Assembly: GCF_020360975.1 (NCBI RefSeq)
Contig: NW_025408668.1
Coordinates: forward strand, 5,022,001-5,086,000
Length of the DNA stretch: 64,000 nucleotides
Direction of reading: 5' to 3'
From: Hirsutella rhossiliensis
Taxonomy: Eukaryota; Ascomycota; Sordariomycetes; Hypocreales; Ophiocordycipitaceae
Part shown: in pieces, positions 49,553 through 60,880 of the stretch
Numbering within the stretch: the stretch's first letter is position 1
Layout: the number at the start of each line of letters is the position of its first letter
The notes under the pieces: model-generated
What the model was told of the DNA's origin: nothing
What the model saw: only the letters and a program-made list of their open reading frames with translations
Database searches by the model: none
Program-made: the position numbers and the translations under genes

Positions 49553-51300
49553 ATAATATCTAACTAAGAAGCCGACTTAGGTAGTAGCGGCTCGCCTCCT
49601 CTAAAACCCCCTCTTTATAAGAAAGTCGCTATAGTAGCGGGATCGGAGCGCTCTATCCTATATTTTATATATATTAGGCGTCTTACTAATAAGCTTACCT
49701 ATAAGTCCTTCGCCGGCTATTAAAACTAGTCTTATATATATTAATCCTAGCTTTATCCTAGGTTAGTTTTACCTTTAGTATTTTTACTAACTTTAATAGC
49801 TATAAAGGCTAAAGTATATCTTGCTTATACTAACTTTAACTAGTTTTATTACTAAGTAAGTAACCCCTTCCCGCTATAGTACTATCTAAGTTCGGTACTA
49901 ATCTAAGTTCTAAATTACCTTTAAAGGTAAGGAGGCCGCTAGTGCCCTCTACTAAGTATAGTCTAAGGTCGATAGCCCTTCCCTTATTAAGGGTTTAGTA
50001 TAAGAGCGCCTTTATCGTACTACTCTAGAAACTTATATTCGCGCTAGTTAGAAGGCCCCTACTACTAAGGGTAAGGGCGCGTTAAGCGAGTCTACCCTTA
50101 ATCTAGCTACGGTCGCTAAGAATATAAAGACGCTTACGTTAGCTTTTACCTATTTTATAAACGATACCCGCTATATATATAAGTCCTTAGAAAAGCACTT
50201 AAGTAAGTTTAGCGATACTATTAAGACCTTAGCCTAGGTCGGGCCTAAGTCGCTCTTAGTCGCCTAGAAAACTCTTATAGCGGTTAACGATCTCGCTAAC
50301 TATTTCTATCCTATTACTAGCGATAGCCCTAACGCGGAGGATAGCGGCTTTAATCTTACTAGTCTTACTAGGCCTATTCTAGCCTTAATCCCTATTAATA
50401 AAGGGAAAGGTAAAGGTAAGGGTAAGGTAGTAGCCGCGTCTAAGGCCCTATCTAAGGCTAAGGCTAAGGTATCTATGCCCGCGGCTATCGCGGAGCTAGC
50501 TCGGGAGCTAACTATATCTCCCTTTAACGCCGAGCTATAGCCCGGTAGTTCTCTTAGCGCCGAGCCCGCCCTAAAGCGTCCCTATCTTACGTCGCCTACC
50601 GATCTTACTAACGCTCCTAACTTTATTTAATAGCGTCTTTATAGCCGTCGCGGTTTAGTCTTAGCTAAGATTATTATTAATCTTAACCTTAATTAGATCT
50701 ATAGTTATAGTATAGGCTATAGCGAACGCCTCTATACCGCCGCTAGTATAAGTCCTGCCTTAGTATAGACCTTAGTTATTACTTTATCTCGCTAGCTAGC
50801 CGTCTAGGCTAGCTTTAGTTTAGGTTTAAGGTTAGGTCCGTTCGGTCGTTATTAAGGTTCTTATAGCAGTAGTAGTCCCTATACTCCTCGTAAGCCTTAG
50901 GTTACTCCCTCCTATACTCCGCGTGCTACCTTAAGGGGGTCTTATCGTTCCCGCCGTAATAATAAGGCGGACGTTACTACTAACGAGCTAGGCTAAGGTT
51001 ATAGTTTAAAGGGAGCTAATTATTAGCTCTATCTTAGTTTAGTTCTAGGTTAGGTCTTATTTAGTTATAGTCTTTTAGTAGTAGGTCTTATTCTATAGCT
51101 ATTAAGGTTAGTTCGGTTAGGTTATATTAGTTTTATTTAGTCTATAGTTTAATTAGCGAGGTTTACGCCTAGTTTAGGTCTAGTTCGGTTAAAGCTATAG
51201 TCCTATAATCGTAAGTCCTCTCCTTTTTTAGGTCGCCTTAGTAAGGGAGGTAGTTAGCTAGGGTAGTCCTAGTTAAGGCCGCTCCGTCCTTAGCGCGACC
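49553..51300 (+). pseudogene. Antisense intron-containing gene in LINE-A, unknown product
   Basis: Two ATA codons at 49,553 (formerly ATG) open a 101-codon exon ending at 49,855. The intron is 49,856-49,907 (52 bp, GTAAGT donor). Exon 2 begins FQITFKGKEAAS and runs on through a helical, charged part, a KGKGKGK stretch (about 50,400-50,430), a cluster that reads LCSRRGLVPAK then C..C when RIP is undone, and a Ser/Pro/Arg-rich part (SSSPRTPRKP). Exon 1 and the intron have the same lengths in LINE-C. A TATA-like, CT-rich leader lies at about 49,405-49,480. The stop is uncertain, and it converges on ORF2, whose end is near 51,330. No known domain was recognised. Confidence 0.58.
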
Positions 51301-51329
51301 CAGGTTCTATTATCTAGTATATCTACGTA

Positions 51330-54300
51330 TAGCCTTTAAGCTAGGTCGAACTAGCGGAGCTTACCTAAGTAAAGGAACTATTATACTAACGGCGCTATAG
51401 TCCTTTTCCCTTAAAGGCCTACTCTTACGTTACCTATATCCTAGGCCTATATTAAGAGGGACTCCCTTACCTTTACTATTAGTAAATAGTCGATTATCGT
51501 ATAGTAGATAGTATCCCGTCTTTATCTATAGGTATATATTAGCGAAACTATACTAAGGACCTATCGGTTAAAGAGGAAGTCGTTAAGCCCGATCTTTCCT
51601 ATATATATCTAGGTAATTACCGTGCTAATATACTTAGGGAGGCCCTTATAACGGTCTAGCGTTATCGCCTTATCGAACTAAGGTAGGAAGTTAGTAGGGT
51701 AAAGGGTAGTCTAGTATTATTAGATCGCGTCTTTCCTAGCGTTTTATTAAGCGGCCTATTCCTTATTTAGCCTTTTAAGCGACTTAGCTTTATCTAAGAG
51801 GTCGTCCGTTCTTATTTAGCTCTAGACCCCCCTTATCTCCTTTATAAGGGGGGGTCTACTTAAAGGTAGTGCCGCTAAGGGTCTACCCTCTCTCTAGTAT
51901 CGCCTCTTTTTAAGTATACCTACGACTACGTTAAACGCGCGTTAGATTTAGCCTAAGAGCCCTAAGTCTTTTAGCCTTTAAAGGGTATCTATTATTCTTT
52001 AGTTTAGGTAAAGGTCGATTAAGGGTACCTATACCTCCGCTTTAACTTAGTAGACTAAGGTCGCGCGGTAGGCACCTATTACTACTTAGAAGTAAGCTAA
52101 CTAGTCCTAGGTAAGGTCCTATATAATTCTATATAGTTTCCCTCCTATAGGCGTTATCTTATAGAATATAACTATAGCGTAGGAGATTAAGGACCGGATT
52201 ACCTTATTATAGACTTCCTTAGCGCGTAGTAAGGTATAGCCCTACGTAGACGCCGCGAGCCCGGTTAAGGCTATAGTTTAGCGCTTTAACTTTACTTAGA
52301 GTTATTTTAAGTATGCCTTTTAGCGTAGTTTCTAGTATACCTAAACCCTTAGTAGGCGGGCCTCTTAGACTAAGGTTACTACGTTAGCCCTAAGGTAGAC
52401 CGGTATTATTATCGCTTATCTCTTTTATATAAAGTATAGTAATTCGCTCTTTAACGGTTCGAAAGTAACCGCGAACTTAGTCGCCTATTCTACGTATACC
52501 CTCTAGGCTTCCTTTAGGCGTACTACTATAATAGCCTCGTTAGGTCTAATACTAACTATATTTATATCGTTAGTAAAGCTAATAGTATAAATACTATATA
52601 TTATACTAAGCCTTTTATATAAGGGGGTTATATAGTATAGAAATAAGATTAGGGATAAGGGGGAGCCCTAAGGGACTTTTATCGGTACTTAAGTTAGCTT
52701 TAAGGTCCTCTTATCGAAGTAAAGGGTCGATCTCCTATCGCTTATAAAGCTTAGTATTAAGCTTATAAGCTACCTAGGGTATCCCCTAAGCTTTAGTTCC
52801 CTTATAAGCTTATTATAGTTAACTATATTAAATACGCCCTTAATATCTAGCTATAGGAATAATATAATACCTTTCTAAGCCTACGTTATATATATTAGTT
52901 CTATTACTAGTAAGATCGCCGCTTTTATAAAGCGTTCCCTCCTATTCCTTATTTATCTATTTAATAAGATACCGTTTACCTTTACTACTCCTATAATCCT
53001 TTAGGCTAGTATCTACTTAAGTACTTTTCCTACTATAAGTAGGAGGGAGATTAGTCTCTAACCCCTTACTATATAGTAGGCGTCTAGCCTCTTACCTAGC
53101 TTCTAAATAACTACTATATTCGCGCTATAGAACCGACCTAGGAAATATAAGAGTTAGGTATAGGCGTTAAAGATTATAGCTAGTCGCTAGACTAAGGCTA
53201 GGCCGTACTTCTTAATAAACCCTAAGAGGACGCTATCTAAACCCGCCGCTTTCTAGCTTACTATCTTACCTAGCGCCCTTATAACGTCGGCTAGCTAGAT
53301 CTATTAGTTAACTATAAGGGTCGCCTTAGCTATAGGCTAGGGTAGCCCTTAGGTCGTACTAGCTTTTAGTAGGAAGAACTTAGCGGCTAGTAGCTAAGCC
53401 TTCCCTTTAAAGGTTTCTATTAATTAGTCCTTACCTTCCTTAACTAGCGGTAGGATATAGGTCGGTTTTAGTAGTAGCCTACTATAGAGTCTTACTTACC
53501 TCTCTATATTTTAGAGCTTAGTATTATTAGCGCTAAATTCCTCTAGGAACTCGCGCTAGTAGGCCCTCCTCGCCTTATAAATAGTTTACTTTTAAGCTAT
53601 AAACGCCTTATATAGGTCTTTTTAGTTCGCCTTATTCCTTTCTTACTTATACTTCCTCCTTACCCTCTTAGCCTCCCTTATCGCCCTCCTTACTTTTAGG
53701 GTAAACTATACGTTGCCCTTAGGTAATACTCGCCCTTAGCGCGGAACTATAGCTATCGCGATCTATACTAAAGTAGCGAAGATATAGTCTAGGTCCTTAT
53801 CGATATCCTTAGGCGTTTAAAGTATTAGCTAGTATAGTCCTAGCTAAGATATAGTCTTAGCTTCGACTAGCTTTACTTTTACTTCTTTCTACCTTAGGGC
53901 TAGTTTAAGTACCTAGGCCTAGGTATCGACCTATAGTATAATAGTTTAAGGGATATAGTTTAACTTAGTTAAGTCTAGGTTAGGCCTAGTATACTATATT
54001 TCGGTCTTTAGCGTTACCTAAGCTAAGTTAATAGTACTATCCCTTTAGCTATAAAAGAATCTTATATACTCCCCTCTTAAGGTAGCGAGTTTAAGTTATA
54101 GCCTTATCGCCTCTTATATAAGTTATATCGCGCTATCTAAGGTTCTATTATATTTATCTTAGAGCGGGTAATAGATATTAAAGTCCCTTACTATTACTAT
54201 AAGGTGCTCTAGTTCGATTACGCTTAGGTCGCGTAGCGCTCCTACCCTTATAGCCCTTAGTAGTAAGTAAATCGCCTATAGTTTAGTACTATCCTTAAAA

Positions 54301-54790
54301 ATTACCTCGCTTTAATCTAGTTTAGACCGGGGCAACTAAGTCCCTAGCCTAAGCCTTTTATATATATATAGCGTATACCTCCCCTCCTTATAGACTAAGC
54401 TATAGGGCGCCGCTTTAGGGGCCGCCTTAGTATAGCTTCTACTTCCTATAGTACTATTAGGTTAAAGCCGGCCTAGTAGTAAAGCGCTAACTAAGCTAGC
54501 TTATATCTCTTTTATATATTCTAGAATAGTACTTTTAATTATATATAGGTAGGGTTAAGGTAAAAGGGGTCGTCTATATAAGAAGGGAGGCGCTCTATCT
54601 CTTAGCGCTTCTCTATCTATTATACCTATAAATATCGTTCGTACTTAGTTCGGCCTCCCTAGCCCTACTAGCCGGTAGGTATCTCGAGCTCGACCTCTTA
54701 TCTTAGCGCGGTCTACCTAGTCCCCGCTTTTAGACTATAGTCGATTTAGGAACGCCCTAGGTTTTAATAGTAAGGAGCACCTATTACTCG
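51330..54790 (-). pseudogene. LINE-A ORF2: endonuclease and reverse transcriptase, decayed
   Basis: Same domain order as LINE-C. The RT box is near 52,640-52,680 and the Asp pair near 52,560-52,590. The G run of the endonuclease part is only four G here (about 54,417-54,422), and the adjoining T run is two bases shorter. The net difference from LINE-C is nine bases, so the frame is kept. Confidence 0.82.
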
Positions 54791-54809
54791 GCGTATATTT
54801 AGGTATTTA

Positions 54810-55532
54810 CGAACTATTAAGGTTAACGTAAGTAGTTTTCCCTTACTTTTTCCTAGGCTTTATTCGCTATAAGGTAGGTCTAGGTCTATACTAGGTAGTC
54901 CCCTTAGTATAAGATATAGTTATAAGGGATTTCGCCCTTCTTAGCCCTATATTTATCCTTACCTCTATTATATACTATACTTTTATATTAGCTATAGAGT
55001 TATATCGATATATATCGCTTAGCGATATAGCTATATCTATAGTAGTTATAGCACCTCTATAGTTAGACCGACTTATTATAGGGTTTATATTAAAAGATCT
55101 ATACTTCGAGGACTAGGCCTAGGTCGTAGAGCCTATTAGCCTCCTTTAAGCTACTAACCTTAATAAGTATAGTCGTCGCTATCGATATCTTAGATCGAGG
55201 GTATAGCGCCTAGGCCTAGAGGACCTTAACTTTATTCGCCTCTATAATCTTATAGAGTAATCGCTCCCTATTTACTATCGCTACCCTTAAAGGGACGTTC
55301 TTTATAACTACTATATACGCGCGGCGGGAGATTATAGCCTCCGGTCTAAACACGGCCTTAACCTAGCCTTAGTCCCTTTAATAGGCTCTCGCCGTAGTAT
55401 TAAATATAACCGCGATATCTCTACTTTAGAAGCGCCTCGCCGCTATAGCGCTTATAGCTTTTAAGGCTATATTTACCGCCTTTACTATATCCTTTAGTTT
55501 ATAGCTTAGGATTTTAGGCGGTGCCTTAGTAA
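54810..55532 (-). pseudogene. LINE-A ORF1, C-terminal part
   Basis: It contains the zinc-knuckle cluster on the minus strand (about 54,960-55,060). It is interrupted at 55,528-55,532 (AGTAA), the left target duplication of copia-1 #1. The N-terminal part continues at 61,318. Confidence 0.78.
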
Positions 55533-55964
55533 TATTAAAGTTAATGATTTTCTATCTATCTACCAGCGGACATGCTGTCTTATATAGACAATTGTAGCTG
55601 AACGGAAGAACCTTTCGGGACCAGATTTAGGCTGCCGTATAGCCCTGAGACTAAGGAATTCCGTGATATCTCGAGTAAATCTAGAAGTGTCTTAGTTCTA
55701 CTGATATTCGTGTTTAGAGGAGGTTGGTCGTGCCGGTGTTCTTAAGAGGTCTTAGCTAGCATTCTAAGCTAGCTCTGTTCCTTCGATTCCCGATTGTACG
55801 ATAACCGGCAACCCGTTTAATGCATAATGACATGCAAAATGACGAGCGATTCTTGCTCTATAGGATGGGATTTTGTCTATAATTAATATACTACTTATTG
55901 GCTTATATAATCGGGAGAGTATATTATAGCTGCTTTATTTATAGTAGGAACACCGTTCCTTATA
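55533..55964 (-). repeat. 3' LTR of copia-1 #1
   Basis: 432 bp, ending on the inside at CCTTATA and followed by the polypurine tract. It differs from the 5' LTR at about 11 positions, nearly all CA/TG against TA. It lacks the 136-bp U5 end present in the 568-bp LTRs of this family. Confidence 0.9.
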
Positions 55965-56318
55965 GCCTCCCTTAAAGAGTAGATTTATATACTCTTTACT
56001 GATTTATTTATAGTAGTATATATATAGGGTAAAAACCTAATATAGGAAAACCATTCTTATACCTTAATAGGATATATAAAAACCTATTCTTTCTTAGGAA
56101 AAAAAATCCTTAGGTATATACTAATAGAAAAACCTATAGTAGGAAAAATCTATAGTTATAATAATTATATAAGGTTAAACCTATTATTGCTAGGAAAATC
56201 TTAATAGATAAAAACCTAGTAAATATTTCTCTAGGAAACCTAAAAGGAAAAACCTAGTAGGGGAAAGATATAGAAAGCATAAGAAATATCTAAAAACCCC
56301 TTTTAATTGCTTAGGAAC
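55965..56318 (-). other. 3' untranslated part and polypurine tract of copia-1 #1
   Basis: The minus-strand purine run AAAGGGAGGC lies directly before the 3' LTR (plus-strand GCCTCCCTT at 55,965-55,973). The rest is AT-rich, with short repeated AAACCTA-type motifs and no coding signal. Confidence 0.65.
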
Positions 56319-56603
56319 TTATATTAAGGATAGACCGTCTCTAAATTTATAGAGTAATCTAGGTCTTAATTCCTTCGTAAAAATATCAGCTATATTATCT
56401 TCTGATTTAATATAAAAAACTCTAATTTCCCCTTCTCTTATACTAGTTCTAGTATAGTGATAGGCTAATCTTATATGCTTAGACCTTTTATGAAATTCCG
56501 GATTTTCTGCTAATTTAATAGCAGCAGTATTATCCATTAAAATAGGAGGTATAGTATTAGGAATCTTAATAGATAGATCCTTAGTAATATTTTTAAAAAG
56601 CAT
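56319..56603 (-). pseudogene. copia-1 #1 RNase H domain, open fragment of pol
   Basis: A 94-codon open stretch at the C-terminus of pol. It includes MDNTAAIKLAENP and KHIRLAYHY, the RNase H region of Ty1/copia elements, and ends with SEDNIADIFTKEL, the usual copia C-terminal block. It acts on the RNA strand of RNA-DNA hybrids during reverse transcription. The stretch is only part of the polyprotein. The upstream sequence (to about 56,900) continues the domain but is broken. Confidence 0.88.
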
Positions 56604-57410
56604 ATTTAAATAAACAGCTTCTTTATTTGCCTCCCTAAGGCCAATATACTCTGCTTCGTAGGTAGAAAGGGCAACGGCTTTCTGCTTAGAGCAAGCCCAG
56701 CTTATTATATTATTATATATATAAAAACAGTAACCGGAAAAGGATTTTCCGTCCGTTAAATCCGACGCCCAGCTAGAGTCGGTAAAACCCTTTATATATA
56801 GATAGGTAAAAGGGATATTGCAATTATATTTAATCTTTAGGTTAGGGAAATTATTTAAATATTTCTAAATTATATTTAAAGCCTTAAAATGCGTCTGGTC
56901 GGGCTTAGCCGCGAATCTAGCGCAGGAAATTACAGAATATAAGATATCTGGCCTAGTAAATAAGGCTAAGTATAATAGAGATCCTATTTCTTTCTGAAAT
57001 TGCAATATATCTTCCTTAGAAGGTAATTCCTTTGCTTTTATAAGCTTAAAGCCTACTATAGCGGTAAATTCAAGTTCCTAAACCTTCTTTATTAAATTCC
57101 CTTAATTTATTTAAGGTATAATTTTCTTGGGATATATATAGCTCTTTATTTTCTCGGTTTATTGTAATATTTAGACCTAAGAAGTCTTTTATATCTCCTA
57201 AGATAGTAAAATCTAGGAATTTAGATAATTCTTTAAATAATCTTTCTTCTATTATAGATTTAGAGGCCCTACTATAAGAAAGTCGTCGACGTGAATTGCT
57301 AAGGCTATACTATAGTCCTTATTTATAAATACTCCTTCGTCTATTAAAAGAGGAAGAAATCCGAGATTATTTAGTATAATTTTTAAATGATTATACCAGA
57401 GCTTAGGACT
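56604..57410 (-). pseudogene. copia-1 #1 RT C-terminus and RNase H N-terminus, broken
   Basis: The segment holds the RT active-site box, which reads HVDDFL at about 57,278-57,293 (GTCGTCGAC on the plus strand), with both Asp kept. It also holds the RNase H start. One-base losses relative to copia-1 #2, for example near 57,060 and 57,262, break the frame. Confidence 0.78.
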
Positions 57411-57632
57411 TTATTTTAGGCCATATAATACTTTCTTTAGCTTTGCTTTAATTTGACCGGTTTTATATAGGTCTAGGAATTTAGTTAATTTAATTCCTTT
57501 AGCTCTATAAGCTAATCTATGTTTTAAATAATATTCTTTAAGAGCGTATTCTTCGTAGCCTATAGGAAGATCGATATATACTTCGCTATCTATATCGGCA
57601 TGTACGAATGCATTTGTTATATCTATTTGCAA
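57411..57632 (-). pseudogene. copia-1 #1 reverse transcriptase, open fragment
   Basis: A 73-codon open stretch with QIDITNAFVHADIDSEVY and DLPIGYEEYA, the conserved RT block that in Ty1/copia reads Q.DV..AFL.G.L...VY...P.GF. It ends in KKVLYGLK, where the family has K.LYGLKQ. It gives a firm reading direction for the element. Confidence 0.9.
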
Positions 57633-58638
57633 GGCTTTGAATTCGTAGATAATAGCTAAAATAAGCAGAATTCTAATAGATTCGGGTCTAGCCGTAGTCG
57701 AGAAGGTATCTAGGAAATCTAAGCTATAGATCTGCTTAAATCCCTGTATTACGAAACGGGCTTTATATTTTATTATATTATTTTGACTATCCTTCTTAAT
57801 AGTATAGACCCAGCGGCCTCCTATAGCCTCCCTATCCCTAGGGAGGTAGGAAAATTCCTAAGTTTTATATTTAATTAGCTGGATAATCTCCTTAATCATA
57901 GCATCTTTCCAAAATGCTATTTCAGGGCTATTTATTGCCTGTTTATAGGTCTTTGGAATTTTTAGATCCTGATTTTCTATACTAGCTAGAATTAACTCTA
58001 TAAAATCGCAGTTTAGAAATAAATTAACGTTAGGGTATTCGATATAGTTAGAATCGAACCCTTCCGGCTTCTTAGGTAATTCTACTATTATTTTACTAGT
58101 AGTAGGAATAGGATCGTTATTTAGAGACTCTTCTTCTATAGAGGGCGAGGGACTTTTATCTCTAGGTTCTCTAGTAGCTTCCTCTATAGGGATATAGCTT
58201 TCTAGCTTATCTTTATTCGGAATAGAATTAAAATCAAAGGTATTATTACTACTAGAGATTTCTAGATTTTTATAAATTTATTTTCTAGTATAGTAATATC
58301 TCTACAGATAGTAATCTTTCTCTTAGAAAATCCTAGATTTTATATGCATTTTCTAAATAGCCTACTATTATTCCCTTAAAAGCTCTATTATCTAGCTTAT
58401 CTTTAGGGTCTTTATTCTTATAATATATAAGGCTTCCAAGGTCTTAATTTTATTTAAGGTCTCGAAGGGTAGTATTATATTATCCTCTTTCTATAGGACT
58501 TTTAAATCCTATCGCAGAATGCGGTGATCTATTATATAAATAGGTAGCTGTTAAAACAGCTTCTCCTATAGATATTTAGGAAGCCTAGCAGTAAATAAAA
58601 GAGCTCGTACTTTTCTAATATAGTACGATTTATTCTTT
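57633..58638 (-). pseudogene. copia-1 #1 integrase C-terminus and RT N-terminus, broken
   Basis: It includes RTPESNSRIERINRT (about 58,625-58,670), which carries the catalytic Glu of integrase. A linker rich in Ser and Glu follows (about 58,050-58,270), then the start of RT. Compared with copia-1 #2, several one- or two-base deletions occur between 58,260 and 58,580. Confidence 0.78.
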
Positions 58639-58911
58639 CTATTCTACTATTAGATTCCGGCGTCCTAGGAGGACTAGAATTAAAGGTAATTCCTTCTTTT
58701 CGCAATAGAGCTTTATTTTATATATAAATTCTTTAGCATTATCAGAAAATGCTTCTCTAATCCTAGTATTTTTAGGGTTATTTTCTACCCTATTTTTAAA
58801 TTCTAGGAACCTATCTAGACTTCTCCTTTTTCGAAGAAGGTATATTTCTAGATATCGGGTTCCTACGTCTAGGAAAGAAATATAATAGTAATATTTATTA
58901 TAAGTAGGCAC
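58639..58911 (-). pseudogene. copia-1 #1 integrase catalytic core, open fragment
   Basis: A 90-codon stretch containing SFLDVGTRYLEIYLL and AFSDNAKEF, where the second Asp of the DDE triad stands. The first Asp lies just upstream (VLDIWGPI on the minus strand, Trp now a stop, about 58,920-58,945). Further upstream HLRLGHIN and CEICIRAKA form the HHCC zinc-binding part (about 59,000-59,135). Confidence 0.88.
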
Positions 58912-59530
58912 TTTAATTGGCCCCTAAATATCTAATACTATTTTTTCTAAATAAGAATAAGACTTATACGAAGGTTGTTTATTAACCTTATTCGTTGCTT
59001 TAGCTCTAATGCATATTTCGCATTGCCTTATTTTATTTTCCTCTTCTAGAGGCATTTTTATATCTTTATTATATCTTTTTAATATTTCTAAAATAGCCCT
59101 ACTATTTATATGCCCTAAGCGTAAGTGCCAAGTATAAAAATCTATATCCTTTGCTTTTAAAGACGTAATAAGGATCGATTGGCTTTCTAATAAAGGTTCT
59201 ATAGGAATATAATATAATTTATTTCTAAGAAATCCTTTAGTAAGGACCTTAGCCTTATTATCTAATAAAAGGACTTTATTTCCTCCTATTAAGGCATAGG
59301 TATTATTAAAATAAGATTGGGATAGTATATTTACCTAATTCGGGTATATAAAAGCAGTCTCGAAGGATATACCTTTTCTACTATGCGGAACTTAAATACT
59401 AAGTCCCCTTTCCTTTTACTAATATAAAGGAAGCTTTTCCTAGCAAACTTTAGACTTAATTTCTTTATAGCTAATAAGGAAATTCTTATTAGATACTATA
59501 TGCCTAGTAGCTCCGGTATCATATATAAAA
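58912..59530 (-). pseudogene. copia-1 #1 protease and integrase N-terminus, broken
   Basis: The protease shows YDTGATRHIVSNKNF at about 59,480-59,525, corresponding to the copia DSGAS.H site. The GAG-preintegrase HHCC region follows. Losses of one to three bases relative to copia-1 #2 cluster around 59,155-59,420. Confidence 0.8.
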
Positions 59531-60600
59531 TCAAAGATCCTTTTATTCTTATAACTAGAAATCCTCCTTCTCTTGCCTTTAAGACTAATTCCTTTATTCT
59601 AGGAATCGAGGCTTTTAGAGGTCCTAAAAGAGAGTCTTTATTAGCTTCTGCTATAGGGTAATTATAGAGGTTAAAATTACCTCTAAATCCTTAGACGTAT
59701 ATATAGGGTCAGGGCCTAGAGAGGTCTATAAGGTCGATATCTAGGTCTATATTTTCTTCTTGCGAAGCTATATTTAAGACCTTATTACTATCTTCCGAAT
59801 CGGACTCTAGCTTAGTAATTCGAGCCTTCCTTCTTTTATTAGTAGTAGAAATACTACTAGAAGGGGATTTCTTCCTAGAAGAAAAAGAAGAAGAAGATTT
59901 TCTCTTCTTAGAAATTCGAGTCCTATCGTCCTTTTTTCCTTTATTTAATACCTAATAAGCGGGAGCCTTATTCGGGTGTAATTTATAGCAATTTGCTATA
60001 AAATGCCCTGGTTTTTTACATTCCTTACAATAAGGAGTATCCGTAGAATTTCTATAGGATTTCCAAGGCTTCCTTCGTATTAGGAAGGCTTTCTCCGAAG
60101 ATTCGTCTATATCCTCTATTCTTCTAGCTTCGTCTAAAAGACTAGCTGTAAGGGTTTCGAGGGTAAACGCCGTAGAATTATGCCTAAGGCTCTGCGTAAT
60201 ATTTGTAATATAGCTTCTTATAAAGGTATTTCTCTAAATTAGAGTCCGAGGGACTAAGATTAAAGAGCTGCTTAATAAGCAGATAATTCGACGAAAAGTT
60301 CGACGGATTATATAGCTTTTTAAGCTCATCCTACGCTTCTTTAGCATTTTTTAGATGCCGAATTTGCATTAAGGGACCATCTTCGACTCGAAGGAATATT
60401 ATAGATAAAGCCTCCGTAGTCTATATATAATTTGCTTGCTCTAGAGCAGCAATAAGCTTTTCTTTTGTAAGGATAGCTTCCATCCTCGTAGTCCATAAGG
60501 TATAATTTGAATTTCCCTTAAGTCTAGTAAATTCGTATTCTTTCTGTCCACCTATTTTATATAAATTCGGTATTATTTCGTTCGTAGGGATCGAGAAGTC
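59531..60600 (-). pseudogene. copia-1 #1 gag with CCHC knuckle, deleted internally
   Basis: Gag begins near 60,600 (TRLKGNSNYTLW is readable near 60,500) and continues with IFLRVEDGPLMQIRHL. Two Trp codons are stops. A clear knuckle, CKECKKPGHFIANC (CX2CX4HX4C), lies at about 59,985-60,030. At about 60,217 about 98 bp present in copia-1 #2 (33,560-33,657) and #4 are absent, which shifts the frame. Such a gag could not support its own particle formation. Confidence 0.82.
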
Positions 60601-60730
60601 TAGACGGGAGTTTAAGAGCGTAGGAAGGTAAAAGAAGTCAGGGGGAATTTCGAAAGGAATTTTGATTGAATATTTCGACGAGGAATTTCAAAGGTATAAG
60701 TAGTTGATTTCCCGGCTTAAAAGGAGCAAG

Positions 60731-60744
60731 CCGGGCTCATAACC
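60731..60744 (-). promoter_or_regulatory. Initiator tRNA-Met half site, displaced from the LTR
   Basis: The unmutated motif GGTTATGAGCCCGG reads on the minus strand. In other copia-1 copies this motif follows the LTR directly. Here it lies 136 bp inside the LTR edge defined by the matching 3' LTR. Confidence 0.7.
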
Positions 60745-60880
60745 TCTTAAGGTATATGAGCAAAAGCGGAATTTTGGGAAATCAAGAAATCACGTAAGAC
60801 TACGTGATAGAGGGGAAGAAGGAGTATAAGGTAGGATTTTCAACGGAATTTATTGGTAGTGTATTGGTGTGTGGAAGAGG
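60745..60880 (-). other. Former U5 segment of the copia-1 LTR, present at the 5' side only
   Basis: 136 bp that belong to the 568-bp LTR in the solo LTR and in copia-1 #3, but are absent from the 3' LTR of this element. 432 + 136 = 568. Confidence 0.85.
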
